Source: Pseudomonas yangonensis (lineage in GTDB: Bacteria > Pseudomonadota > Gammaproteobacteria > Pseudomonadales > Pseudomonadaceae). From it: 64,000 bases of DNA. The stretch is from NCBI RefSeq assembly GCF_009932725.1, contig NZ_BLJU01000003.1, positions 62,001 through 126,000 of the forward strand, in the 5' to 3' direction. A program made the translations under genes and the position numbers. The notes beneath the pieces were generated by a model. The model did no database searches and was not told where the DNA came from. It saw only the letters and a list, made by a program, of their open reading frames with translations. Shown here one piece after another: positions 1 through 9,361 of the stretch; within the stretch, counting starts at the first letter, position 1, and each line of letters starts with the position of its first letter.

Positions 1-1
1 G

Positions 2-1846
2 CTGATCCGCCGCTGCCTGTACCTGAAAGTGAACAAGAAGATCAGCCGCCCGCCGACCCGTGGACGCGCCAAGAGCTGGCAGCGCCTGCTGCTGGAACGA
101 CTGACCGGCGAGTGGGGCTGGCAGACCCGCCAGCTCAGCGTGCTCGACAGTCGCAGCCAGTGGAAGGTGCGCCAGGTCGCCGCCGAACGGCGCGTACTGG
201 TCAATGAGCTGACCTACAGCTACCGCTTCCTATCGCAGTTCGCCCGCAGCGCCCAGGCCGGCAGCTCACTGAACAACCGCGACCTGAATGTGCTGGGCAG
301 GCGCTTGTACGCCGCGTTCGAGCGTAAAGCCGGCAAGGTGGAGTTCATCAACCCCGGCATCGCTCCGGACCTGGCCGAAGACACCCTGACCCTGGTCAGG
401 TACCCCAACCCGGAGGCACCCAACGAAAATCTCTGGGCGCTGTTCAACGGCAGCCTTGGCGCTCAGGAATGGGCGGACTTCGCGCCGCTGAAGCGCTCAC
501 GCGAACTGATCGAGCTGCTCGCCTGGTGCCACCGCAATGGCGTGATCGACGCCAGCACGCGCCTGTCTCTGCACCCGGGTACCAGTGACCTGACCGAGAA
601 TGAGCTGTCCAACCTGATCGGCAGTCTGCAGCAGAGCTTCCCGTTGCCCCTGCAGCCGGTGGAGGAGGCCGCCCTGCTGCGCGCCAGCATTCCCGGCCAG
701 GTTTTGCTGCTGGTCAATGTCGGCGTCGATCCGCTCAAGCAGCACAGCCAGATGAACGTGCACATGACCACCGGGCGCACCGATGCGCTGGGGTATTCCG
801 GAGTCCGCGAAAACCTGGTGCTGACCCTCGATCAGGTCGTGCTCAACAGCTGGAACGAATTGCAGGTCAGCCGCTATGACGGTCAGGACGCCCTGCTCGA
901 CTGCCTGCGCGATCTGCTCAACAGCCTGCCGGTGGGCGGCCCGCAGCCCAAGGTGGTAGTGCGCTGCTATTGCCGCAACCGTGCTCAACCCATTGCCGAA
1001 CGGGTCGAGGAATTGCTGCGCGACCTGCTCGAAAGCTATGCAGACGGTGGCCAATCGCGCTTTCTGGTACAGGTGCGCCAGCATTACCACGTCCTGCAGC
1101 TGACGCCCGGCCAGGTCAGCCATTGCGCGTTGGGCGATCTGCCCGCCCTGCTCGACCACCTGGGCGCCGAACAGGAGTTCTACAGCCCGCTGCGCCTGGA
1201 CCGTCATGCACTCGATGGCGACGACCTGGCACTGATCCTGCCCATGGGGCGTCCGCACTGCATCCAGGTTTTCTACCGCCTACACGAGAGCAGTGGCGAA
1301 GCGGAACTGACTCTGCTCGATGAACGCAACGCCCTGTGGCGCCGGCGCCTGCCATACAGCAACGAGCAGAGCCTGCTCACACCACTGCAGCGCTTCCTGC
1401 AGTCACTGCTATATCGGCGCAACGCCATCCTGCCGCTCGATGGCAGCGACAACCAGCCCGCGCTGGAAATTCTCTACTATCAGCTGCTACCGGCTGCGCC
1501 GCTGCGTGCCCAGCGCCTCGAGCGCAGGCCGGCGCCAGAGTCGCAGGTCAGCCATCCGTTCTACGATGTGCAGGCCATCGTCGAGCCCGGCGACGGCCGC
1601 CAGCGCCATGTCACGCTGTACTGCAACCATCGCGAGTTCTCCGAGCTGGAATACGGCGACTCGCTCTTCGCCAGCGTGGCTGGCCATATCCTGGCTCAGC
1701 GCCGTGCCGAAGAGCGTTACCCCTGCTACATCACCGACCTGGACCTGTCTGCCATCCAAGGCGACCGCCAACCCTCGGTGGTCAATTACCTGCGTTACAA
1801 GACAGGCCTGGAAGAAGCTCTGAATCAGGCACTGCGTATGCTCTGA
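2..1846 (+). CDS. cyaA: Class I adenylate cyclase CyaA, C-terminal part (5' end outside window)
   Basis: The frame is open from base 2, so the GTG at 29 is an internal valine codon and the true start lies upstream. The 614 visible residues resemble the C-terminal part of enterobacterial/pseudomonad class I adenylate cyclases. They begin in the conserved RRCLYLKV stretch and continue through a long regulatory region. The enzyme makes cAMP from ATP in the cytoplasm and feeds Crp/Vfr-type regulators. The N-terminal catalytic domain is not in the window, so active-site residues cannot be checked. Stop TGA at 1844-1846. The family usually has about 850-950 residues, so roughly a third is missing. 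Confidence 0.9.
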   Translation: MIRRCLYLKVNKKISRPPTRGRAKSWQRLLLERLTGEWGWQTRQLSVLDSRSQWKVRQVAAERRVLVNELTYSYRFLSQFARSAQAGSSLNNRDLNVLGRRLYAAFERKAGKVEFINPGIAPDLAEDTLTLVRYPNPEAPNENLWALFNGSLGAQEWADFAPLKRSRELIELLAWCHRNGVIDASTRLSLHPGTSDLTENELSNLIGSLQQSFPLPLQPVEEAALLRASIPGQVLLLVNVGVDPLKQHSQMNVHMTTGRTDALGYSGVRENLVLTLDQVVLNSWNELQVSRYDGQDALLDCLRDLLNSLPVGGPQPKVVVRCYCRNRAQPIAERVEELLRDLLESYADGGQSRFLVQVRQHYHVLQLTPGQVSHCALGDLPALLDHLGAEQEFYSPLRLDRHALDGDDLALILPMGRPHCIQVFYRLHESSGEAELTLLDERNALWRRRLPYSNEQSLLTPLQRFLQSLLYRRNAILPLDGSDNQPALEILYYQLLPAAPLRAQRLERRPAPESQVSHPFYDVQAIVEPGDGRQRHVTLYCNHREFSELEYGDSLFASVAGHILAQRRAEERYPCYITDLDLSAIQGDRQPSVVNYLRYKTGLEEALNQALRML

Positions 1847-1853
1847 ACATATT

Positions 1854-1874
1854 ATTGATAAGTATTCTCATTAA
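1854..1874. promoter_or_regulatory. Candidate Fur box upstream of the ECF sigma gene
   Basis: An AT-rich stretch containing TTGATAAGTATTCTCATTA lies in the 85-base gap between cyaA and the sigma-factor gene. It resembles the Fur consensus of repeated GATAAT-type hexamers but is imperfect. FecI-type sigma genes are usually repressed by Fur, which fits the position about 60 bases before the GTG start. Sequence match only. Confidence 0.45.
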
Positions 1875-1931
1875 TGGCATGATGCCGCCTCGCTGCACTC
1901 TCGTTGTAAGTAGCTTCCGGCAGCCCGCATC

Positions 1932-2447
1932 GTGTCCTTACCGCCCAGCTCTAAACTCGACCTCTACCTCGCCCACCGTAATGCGCTGGTAGACTACGCC
2001 GCTCCGATACTTGGTTGCCGCGCCCAGGCCGAAGATGTCGTCCAGGAGGCCTGGCTGCGCTTCAATGGCCGCGCGGACGAAGACGCACGAATCAACCAGC
2101 CGGTCGGTTATCTCTATCGCATCGTTCGCAACCTGGCCTTTGATCTGATCCGCCGGATATCCAGCGAGCGTCAGCAGGCCAATGGCGAACGCCTGCTGGA
2201 CGAGCTCACGGACCATAATCCCGGACCGGAGCAGCAGGCTGCCAGCCACGATGAGCTGCGCATCGTCAATGCCGCCTTGGCCGAACTGCCAGAACGAGTC
2301 CGACGCGCCTTCGAAATGCACCGCCTGGAAGGCCACACCTTGCAGCACATCGCCGCGGCAATGAACATTTCCGTGGGCCTGGCGCACCAGTTGGTGCACC
2401 AGGCACTGTGTCACTGCGCCGACCGCCTGGAGCAGGCCAATGACTGA
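1932..2447 (+). CDS. FecI-type ECF RNA polymerase sigma factor
   Basis: 171 residues, the usual length for FecI-like sigma-70 family factors. Region 2 spans roughly residues 8-80 and includes AEDVVQEAWLRF at 33-44. Region 4 with its helix-turn-helix spans about 108-163. The start is GTG at 1932; no ATG in frame lies nearby. It directs RNA polymerase to the promoter of its cognate outer-membrane receptor when released by the anti-sigma factor. Next downstream are fecR (90 bases away) and a TonB-dependent receptor with an STN domain, the classic cell-surface signalling order. A possible Fur box precedes it. The cognate promoter is probably in the gap before the receptor at 3516-3666. Confidence 0.88.
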   Translation: MSLPPSSKLDLYLAHRNALVDYAAPILGCRAQAEDVVQEAWLRFNGRADEDARINQPVGYLYRIVRNLAFDLIRRISSERQQANGERLLDELTDHNPGPEQQAASHDELRIVNAALAELPERVRRAFEMHRLEGHTLQHIAAAMNISVGLAHQLVHQALCHCADRLEQAND

Positions 2448-2537
2448 TCTGAAAATCTTCGGCCTTGATCCGTCTTTCGTTCATATGGCCGCCGCTAGGC
2501 GCCCCATGCCCACTTTTCAGGACTCCCCGGAACGACC

Positions 2538-3515
2538 ATGACCGGCAACCTCAGACACATCGCTCTGGACTGGCTGCTGCGCATTCAGCAGAGCCCCGAG
2601 GATGCCGCGTTGCGCAGCGCGCTGGCCGCCTGGCTGGCCCGCGATACCCGTCATGTCGAGGCCTACCGCAAGGCTGAACGGGTGTGGCGGCTGACCGGCA
2701 TGGCCCGGTCTGCAGCCTGCGCAGACACCTTGGAGACCGCGCCGACAATCACGGCTCTGCCGGTGATGGCCGCAGCCCGCCCGTTGCGCCCACGCCGCCG
2801 TCGCTGGCCTGCGCTGGTGGCCGGTTCGCTGGCGGCCTGCCTGCTCCTGTCCGTCGCACCCAATGCCTACCTGAGCTACGAGAGCGATTACCGCACCGGC
2901 CTTGGCGAGCGGCGCAACATCGAACTGGAGGACGGTAGCCGGGTGCACCTGGACAGCCAGTCGGCGATCGCCATTGAGTTCGACGGCAATCGCCGTGAGG
3001 TTCGCCTGCTCAGCGGCCAGGCTTTCTTCGAGGTTGCGCCTGACAAGGCCCGCCCCTTCACCGTGGACGCCGCCAAGCTCGAGATCACCGTCACCGGCAC
3101 GGCTTTCAACGTGGCCATCCGCCCCAGTCAGCTGGCCGTTGCCGTGCAGCATGGCTCAGTGCGGGTGACAGAAGGCAGCGACACTCTCGCCGACGCGCTG
3201 CAAGCGGGCGAGCGACTGCGCTGGCGAGCCGGCGATAAGATGATCCGCGACAGACTCCCGGTCAGCCAGATCGCCGCCTGGCAGCAAGACAAACTGGTGG
3301 TGCGCGACGCGCGAATTGCCGACGTGCTTGAAGAACTGCGCCCCCATCTGCCCGGCACGCTTATTCTGCGAGATGAAGCGCTAGGCGAGAAGCGCATTAC
3401 CGGCGTCTACGACCTGGACAATCCGGACGCAGCCCTGCGCGCCGTGGTGCGGCCCTATCAGGGTCGGGTCAGCACCTGGACCGGCTGGTTGCGCATCGTC
3501 GAACGCCAGCCCTGA
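2538..3515 (+). CDS. FecR family anti-sigma factor / sigma regulator
   Basis: 325 residues. An N-terminal FecR_N/DUF4880-like cytoplasmic segment (about 5-50) has the WL…AWLA…H…A…..W pattern that binds the sigma factor. A single membrane helix at about 91-107 follows an Arg-rich stretch, and a periplasmic FecR domain lies at about 115-210. It senses the signalling domain of the receptor across the periplasm and controls the adjacent ECF sigma factor. The start ATG at 2538 follows a CCGGAACG stretch; there is no good alternative after the sigma stop at 2447. The C-terminal region contacts the STN domain in characterised FecR proteins. Confidence 0.88.
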   Translation: MTGNLRHIALDWLLRIQQSPEDAALRSALAAWLARDTRHVEAYRKAERVWRLTGMARSAACADTLETAPTITALPVMAAARPLRPRRRRWPALVAGSLAACLLLSVAPNAYLSYESDYRTGLGERRNIELEDGSRVHLDSQSAIAIEFDGNRREVRLLSGQAFFEVAPDKARPFTVDAAKLEITVTGTAFNVAIRPSQLAVAVQHGSVRVTEGSDTLADALQAGERLRWRAGDKMIRDRLPVSQIAAWQQDKLVVRDARIADVLEELRPHLPGTLILRDEALGEKRITGVYDLDNPDAALRAVVRPYQGRVSTWTGWLRIVERQP

Positions 3516-3552
3516 GCCGTTGCACGGCGGCTTTTCCCTACCTCAGAAAAAT

Positions 3553-3577
3553 AATTTTCAGAAACCTTCTGAAAATT
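3553..3577. promoter_or_regulatory. Perfect 11-bp inverted repeat upstream of the TonB-dependent receptor
   Basis: Arms AATTTTCAGAA and TTCTGAAAATT are separated by ACC. The palindrome is AT-rich in a GC-rich genome and sits between fecR and the receptor start at 3667, with no T-tract, so it reads better as an operator than as a terminator. A second, weaker pair CGAATC/GATTCG lies at 3608-3625. Confidence 0.5.
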
Positions 3578-3666
3578 TCCTGGGCCGATACGTCATTGCC
3601 TCGAACTCGAATCGATACGGATTCGCATTAGCTTTCATCTGGGCCTCTGGCCCGTTCGGGGAAAAC

Positions 3667-6558
3667 ATGGACAAGCAGTTGCAGCGGCAAGGAACTCCCG
3701 CCATCCATCGTCAGAAACTGGTTCGGGCCATCAGCCTGGGCATTCTGGTCCAGTGTGGCGCCCTGCCTATGGTGACCAGCCACGCGCTGGCCAATGACAG
3801 CGTGAGCGCCCAGCTGCAGCAACAGCATGTCTTCGACCTTTCCGCCCAACCCCTGGGCGACGCGCTGATCGCCTTCGCCCAGCAAAGTGGCATTCAGATC
3901 AGTGCCGACCCTTACCTGCTCGCACGCCGGCATGGCAACCAGGTCAAAGGGCAGATGAGCGCTGAGCAGGCCCTGCAACGAATGCTTACCAGCAGCAACA
4001 TCGGCTGGAGCTTTGAGCAAGGGCTGCTGAGCTTCCATCAGCTCGACAGACAAAGCGATGTGCTGGAACTGAGCAACTCGGTGGTGATGGGCAGATCGGA
4101 CAGTGCCTACCAGGGCGAAGCCGTGATCGATCGCCGCGCCATCGAGAACTTCGCCGGTGCCAATGGCGACATGACCACCATGCTCAAGATGCACCCCAGC
4201 GTGCGCTTCGACACCACCCAGCAAAGCTCCAATACACCCGGCGAAATCAACCCGGCGGACATCAGCATCAACGGGGCCAAGTTCTATCAGAACAACTTCA
4301 TGGTCGATGGCGTAAGCATCAACAATGACCTCGACCCAAGCGCCAGTTCGGGTTCTCGCGCCGATATCAATGGCCAGTACCAGCTCCCCAGCAATGCCTT
4401 CGGCATCGCCCTGGACGCCGACCTGCTGGAAGAGGTGCGAGTCTACGACTCCAACGTCTCGGCCAAGTACGGGCGCTTCAACGGTGGCGTCATCGACGCG
4501 ATCACCCGCCGACCGACGCACGACTTCCATGGCAAGATTTCCGCGCAGATGACCAAGTCCGACTGGACCGAATACCACATCAACCATGACGAGATGAGCG
4601 AAGAGGAATTCGCCAAGTCCAGCACTTACTCCAACCAGCCGGAATTCAGGAAGCTCACCACCCGAGTTCTGCTCGAAGGCCATGTCACCGATAACTTCGG
4701 GCTGCTCGGCAGCTTCGTGCGCAAGAACTCCGAGATTCCGCTGTATACCTACGACGGAGGCTTTGAAAGCACGGGCGACCAGGTCAAGAAGGACCAGAAG
4801 CGCAACATCGACAACAAGATGATCAAGGCATTCTGGACGCCCCATGACCGGCTGGACATGACGTTGACCCTGGTCGATGCGCCGGCTGAAAACACCTTTT
4901 TCAAGAACAACCAGAAAAACTCCGGTTTTCGAATCGACCAGGGGGGCCAGACCGCTGCCCTCAAAACCGTCTGGACGGGCGACACCTTCACCTACACCCA
5001 CCAGCTCGCCTACAAGATGGTGCAAAGCTCGCGCGACACTGACAGCAACGTTCACAAGCCGTGGCGCTGGTCGCAGGACAAAAACTGGGGCAACCCCGTG
5101 CGCGGTGCTGGCTCCACGAGTGTCGAAGGCGGCATGGGCGATCTCGAACAGCGGCAAACCGGCTTCGAGTACAACCTGGACATAGTGGCCAACCCGTTCA
5201 ACTTCGCGGCCGCGACCCATACGCTGGGGTTTGGCCTGGAGGTGCGCAGGCAGAAGGCCTCTTATGAAGTGATGGAAGACGCCTTTGGCGCTTCGGTGCT
5301 CAGGCGCACCACGGCGACCGCCGGCACCAGTTGCGTCACCGTCAGTGGCAGGCTCGATACGGAGTACTGCTCGGTCAGTGTCGATGCCACCGGCAAGCCC
5401 GAGCGCCAGTACTTTGGCCTGCTGAACAATGTCAGAGCGGGAAAGGTGGAAGCCGAACAGATCGACTATGCGCTCTACCTGCAGGACGACATCCAGATCG
5501 GCAATCTCAAACTGCGCCCTGGCGTACGCTTCGACGCCGATAACTATATGGACAAGAAGACCGTCGCGCCGCGCTTCGCGGCCAGCTACGACTTCTTCGG
5601 CGACGAGCGCAGCGTGCTGACAGTCGGCGCCAACCGTTACTACGGGCGCAACCTGTTCAAATACCGCCTCGCCGATGGCCGTGAGTCTCTGCGCTGGCGC
5701 GCCACGCGCCCGAATTCCAATACCGACACCATCCGCGACTTCGGCCCCTGGACCAACTTTGGCGTCGATCAGAGCAGCTTCCGCAAGATCGACATTCCCT
5801 ACGACGACGAATGGATGATCGGCTTCGCCCAGCAAGCGCTGGGCATGCAATTCGAACTCAAGTACGTGCACCGCGACGGCAAGGATCAGGTAGTGCGCAG
5901 CCGTGCCAGTTATCTTGGCCTGGAAGCGGGTGATGGCACAGACAGTATCGCCAACTACTACACCTACACTAACGCAGGGAAAAGCCGCAACGAGACTGTC
6001 ACTCTGACCGTCAGCCCTCTGGATACTCTGCAGTTCGCCGGCACAACCACCAGCTTTATGCTGGGCATGGATTGGAGCCGTACCGAAAGCGCGCAAAGCA
6101 ATTACGAAAACCTCCTCAACGAGGATCGCCTCAACGATGAGGATGTCTACTTCGACGGCAGCCTGATCCCCTATAGCGAGCTCCCCGCAAGCAACTTCAA
6201 CCGCCCCTGGACGGTTCGCCTCAATACCGTTACCAGCATTCCGACCCTGAACCTGACTTGGACCAACTTCCTACGCTACCGCGGTCCTTACGACCAGATT
6301 TTCCAGGGCAATCCCTCCACCATCACGATCGACGGTGGCACGTACGAGAACTACGAAGTACGCAAAGTACCGGCCGCACCGACCTGGGATACCAGAATCA
6401 AGTGGACGCTGCCGCTTGGCGGCACCCAGTCGACCTATGTCGCCGTTGACATCACCAACGTTACCGACAAGGTCAATACGATCGCCAGCGACATCACCGG
6501 CACCATCAGCTACGAGACTGGTCGCCAATACTGGCTCGAAGTCGGCTATCAATTCTAG
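3667..6558 (+). CDS. TonB-dependent outer-membrane receptor/transducer with STN signalling domain (FusA/YddB-like by context)
   Basis: 963 residues from ATG 3667, after GGGGA; the open frame continues 49 codons upstream without a likely start. Signal peptide to about residue 42 (ends HALA). A secretin/TonB short N-terminal (STN) domain occupies about 53-105, then a TonB-box-like segment near 128-135, a plug domain to about 280, and a 22-strand barrel ending in the terminal Phe of YQF. It should take up a ligand through the outer membrane using TonB energy and pass a signal to FecR. The partners downstream are an M16 protease and a YddA-like ABC protein, the partners of the ferredoxin receptors FusA and YddB. 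Ligand identity is inferred from this context only; the substrate could be another protein or peptide. Confidence 0.9.
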   Translation: MDKQLQRQGTPAIHRQKLVRAISLGILVQCGALPMVTSHALANDSVSAQLQQQHVFDLSAQPLGDALIAFAQQSGIQISADPYLLARRHGNQVKGQMSAEQALQRMLTSSNIGWSFEQGLLSFHQLDRQSDVLELSNSVVMGRSDSAYQGEAVIDRRAIENFAGANGDMTTMLKMHPSVRFDTTQQSSNTPGEINPADISINGAKFYQNNFMVDGVSINNDLDPSASSGSRADINGQYQLPSNAFGIALDADLLEEVRVYDSNVSAKYGRFNGGVIDAITRRPTHDFHGKISAQMTKSDWTEYHINHDEMSEEEFAKSSTYSNQPEFRKLTTRVLLEGHVTDNFGLLGSFVRKNSEIPLYTYDGGFESTGDQVKKDQKRNIDNKMIKAFWTPHDRLDMTLTLVDAPAENTFFKNNQKNSGFRIDQGGQTAALKTVWTGDTFTYTHQLAYKMVQSSRDTDSNVHKPWRWSQDKNWGNPVRGAGSTSVEGGMGDLEQRQTGFEYNLDIVANPFNFAAATHTLGFGLEVRRQKASYEVMEDAFGASVLRRTTATAGTSCVTVSGRLDTEYCSVSVDATGKPERQYFGLLNNVRAGKVEAEQIDYALYLQDDIQIGNLKLRPGVRFDADNYMDKKTVAPRFAASYDFFGDERSVLTVGANRYYGRNLFKYRLADGRESLRWRATRPNSNTDTIRDFGPWTNFGVDQSSFRKIDIPYDDEWMIGFAQQALGMQFELKYVHRDGKDQVVRSRASYLGLEAGDGTDSIANYYTYTNAGKSRNETVTLTVSPLDTLQFAGTTTSFMLGMDWSRTESAQSNYENLLNEDRLNDEDVYFDGSLIPYSELPASNFNRPWTVRLNTVTSIPTLNLTWTNFLRYRGPYDQIFQGNPSTITIDGGTYENYEVRKVPAAPTWDTRIKWTLPLGGTQSTYVAVDITNVTDKVNTIASDITGTISYETGRQYWLEVGYQF

Positions 6559-6571
6559 GAAGGCGCGCTCC

Positions 6572-9361
6572 ATGTACTCCGTGAAACTCCTCCTCACGGC
6601 ACTGGCAGCGCTGCTGCTCGGTGCCTGTACTTCTGTGCCCGGTGGCGATACGCCGCTGCAGTGGTACCCCATCGTTACGCGCGGCGAGTTACCCAACGGC
6701 CTTAGCTACAACCTGATTCGCGTCACAGAGCAGAAGGGTCGTCTGGATCTGCGCCTCACCGTGCATGCCGGCTCCGTGGACGAGGGTGACGATCAGGTCG
6801 GCGTCGCCCATCTGCTCGAACACCTGGTCTTCTACAGCCACGGCGGTGAAACACTCGATATACGCCAGTGCCTGCAAAAGGCCGGCTGGCAGCAGGGTCG
6901 GCATTTCAACGCTGTGACCAACTATGAGCGCACCCAATACCTGCTCAGTCCGCCCGACGGCATCCAGAGCAGCGAGCTGGCGCTACGGACCCTGGCGACC
7001 CTGGTCTTCGCTGCCGATTTCACGGCAACCGATCTACAGCGTGAACGCCCCATCGTCATCGAGGAATGGCGCGGCGGCTTGGGCGTGGCGCAGCGCATGA
7101 ACGCGCAGCGCACTGCAGCGCAGCGCACCGGCTCACGCTATCCCGCGCATCGCACAATCGGTAACAGAAAGGCCATCGAACAGGCGCAACTGAGTGCACT
7201 GCAGGCCTTTCAACAACGCTGGTACCTGCCCAACAACATGGTGCTCAACGTCGTCGGCGACTTCGAGCCGCAGCAGATGATCGAGCAGATCGAGCATGCG
7301 TTTGCCCGGCCCGAACGCGGCGAAGTGCCTGGTCGCGAATACCTGGAGCTGCCGCTGGACGACACACTCAAGGTCTTTCGCGTGCAGGACAGCCAGAGCG
7401 GCAGCAACCAGGTGGCCCTGCTGTTTCGCTTCCGTCAACTGGACAAACGCCAGCAGACCCTGACGGCCAGCCGTGAACGGCTGATCGACCGCCTGGCCCT
7501 CAGCGTGCTGTCGCGGCAATTGCGCCGCCAGCCGCTGGACGAGACTGCCACCGGCAGTCTCACCGCCGTGAAGACCCAGATTGGACGGCGTACCGGCGTG
7601 CTGGCCGTGGCTGCCTCGGTCAAGGGCCAGCATCACCCGCAAGCGTTGGAAACCCTACTGCGTGAACTGCAGCGGATCAACCGTCATCCCCTGCATGAGC
7701 AAGACGTACAGGCCGCGAAGGAAGGCATCCGCCAGATCGCCGAACGCATGTTGAATGATCCCACCCCGCGCGATTTCGATGGCTGGGTACGCCAACTCAA
7801 CGATGCAACCATTGCCGAGCGGGTGTTGCAGGACCCCGCGGTGATTGCCGGTAATGCCCTGGCCATCTTGGACAGCATCAGTGCGAACGATCTGCAACGG
7901 CGCATCCGCAGCTGGCTGGCCAGCCCGGACCGGGTGTTGCAGCTCAGTGCACCTGGCGGTACGCAGCTGAACCTGCCCACCGCCGATACCGTGCTGCGGC
8001 AATGGCAGGCCATGGCGAGCGCGGAGCTGGCTGCACCGCTGCCGCCTGTCGCTCAGACCGAAGTGGAAATTCCGCGGCTGTCCAGCGATCTGCCAGCCGG
8101 CCGCGTGCTACACCGGCGCAGCTTCGCCACCGAGCAGGTGGAGCACTGGCAATTGAGCAACGGTGACCGACTGGTGTGGCTGCGCCGCCCAGGCGCCGAT
8201 GGCAAGGCACAACTGCGGGTCGACTCCACTGCCGGCTTTCAGCATCAGGGCGCAGTGCCCTGGCGCGCGCAGATCGCCAACCAGCTGGCATTGCAGACCC
8301 CGCCTAACAACTGGAGCGACGAACAGTTCAGCGCCTGGCAAAAACGCGAGGGCGTGCAATTGTCCTTCAAACAAGGCGTCAGCCGCCTGGAGGCCCAGGG
8401 CAGCGCCATGCCGCAACATCTGGCCAGCCTGCTGGCGCTCTACCAGGCCCGGCAAACCCGCATATCTCTGAATGAACAGGCCTACCGCGACAGCATCGAG
8501 CAACTGCACAGTCAGCTCCGGCGCCAGCGCGACCACGTGCGCAGTGAACAGGACGCCGCCTGGCGACGCCTCAAGCAGGGCCGGGACGACTGGCAGACAC
8601 CGACCGCCGAAGCATTGGCCGACCTGCGCCTGCCCGATCTCGAAGCGGACTGGCGCCGTCAGGCCGCTGCCCCGGTCACCTATTACCTGATGGCCGATCT
8701 GCCCGCCGAACAGCTGCGCCCGCTGATAAGCCGCTACCTGGCCTCCATCCCCCGTGACGAACCGCTACACCCGGCCAGCCTGCCACGGCAGCCGGGGCGC
8801 CGCCAGGTGTCTCTGGCCATCGCCATCGAACCGCGTGCCAGCCTCTACGCCAGCAGCTTTCAGCCGCATGCCTGGAGCCCGGCCGATGCCGCGCGCGTCG
8901 CTGCCCTGCGTGACATCGCCAACGCCGAGCTGAAGCAGCGCCTGCGCAGCGATGCCACCGGTGTTTACCGCTTGCGCTTTGACAGCGAGCTGAGCGCCGA
9001 GTATCAACGCATCGACAGCCAACTGCATTTCAGCAGCTCACCACAGAGGGCCGACGAGCTCTGGCAACTGGCTCGGGAAACTCTGGCGATGCTGCCGGAG
9101 GCGGTGACCGAGCAGCGCGTCGCAGGTCTGCGCAACGACCTGGCTCGCAAGGAAACCGAGCGTCGCCGCGACCCTGCCACCCAGCTACACCGCCTGATTC
9201 TCAGCGAGCGCGCCTGGGGTGACCCGCGCTACCTAAGCGAACAGAGCGAGCTGCCAAAGGCCCTGGAAACAGCCGAGATGAAGCGTCTGGCCCGGTACAT
9301 CTTTCCGTCGGCCAATGAGGTACGTATGCAGGTGCTGCCCGCAGAGGATGCCGGATCGTGA
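6572..9361 (+). CDS. M16 family zinc metalloprotease lipoprotein (PqqL/FusC-like)
   Basis: 929 residues. The ATG at 6572 is 13 bases after the receptor stop and is preceded by AGGAAGG; the frame is open further upstream only inside the receptor gene. An N-terminal lipobox ends LGAC (Cys19) with Thr at +2, predicting an outer-membrane lipoprotein facing the periplasm. The inverted zinc motif HLLEH (His80, Glu83, His84) and downstream Glu164 in IVIEEW give a complete M16 site. The length fits two M16 halves fused, as in PqqL and FusC, which cleave imported ferredoxin in the periplasm. The second half lacks an HxxEH, as expected. The next gene overlaps its stop by 4 bases. Confidence 0.88.
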   Translation: MYSVKLLLTALAALLLGACTSVPGGDTPLQWYPIVTRGELPNGLSYNLIRVTEQKGRLDLRLTVHAGSVDEGDDQVGVAHLLEHLVFYSHGGETLDIRQCLQKAGWQQGRHFNAVTNYERTQYLLSPPDGIQSSELALRTLATLVFAADFTATDLQRERPIVIEEWRGGLGVAQRMNAQRTAAQRTGSRYPAHRTIGNRKAIEQAQLSALQAFQQRWYLPNNMVLNVVGDFEPQQMIEQIEHAFARPERGEVPGREYLELPLDDTLKVFRVQDSQSGSNQVALLFRFRQLDKRQQTLTASRERLIDRLALSVLSRQLRRQPLDETATGSLTAVKTQIGRRTGVLAVAASVKGQHHPQALETLLRELQRINRHPLHEQDVQAAKEGIRQIAERMLNDPTPRDFDGWVRQLNDATIAERVLQDPAVIAGNALAILDSISANDLQRRIRSWLASPDRVLQLSAPGGTQLNLPTADTVLRQWQAMASAELAAPLPPVAQTEVEIPRLSSDLPAGRVLHRRSFATEQVEHWQLSNGDRLVWLRRPGADGKAQLRVDSTAGFQHQGAVPWRAQIANQLALQTPPNNWSDEQFSAWQKREGVQLSFKQGVSRLEAQGSAMPQHLASLLALYQARQTRISLNEQAYRDSIEQLHSQLRRQRDHVRSEQDAAWRRLKQGRDDWQTPTAEALADLRLPDLEADWRRQAAAPVTYYLMADLPAEQLRPLISRYLASIPRDEPLHPASLPRQPGRRQVSLAIAIEPRASLYASSFQPHAWSPADAARVAALRDIANAELKQRLRSDATGVYRLRFDSELSAEYQRIDSQLHFSSSPQRADELWQLARETLAMLPEAVTEQRVAGLRNDLARKETERRRDPATQLHRLILSERAWGDPRYLSEQSELPKALETAEMKRLARYIFPSANEVRMQVLPAEDAGS

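Noticed and set aside
3628..6096. 822-codon open frame on the minus strand
   Set aside because: Antisense to the TonB-dependent receptor gene; frame stays open because of high GC and has no ribosome site or motifs.
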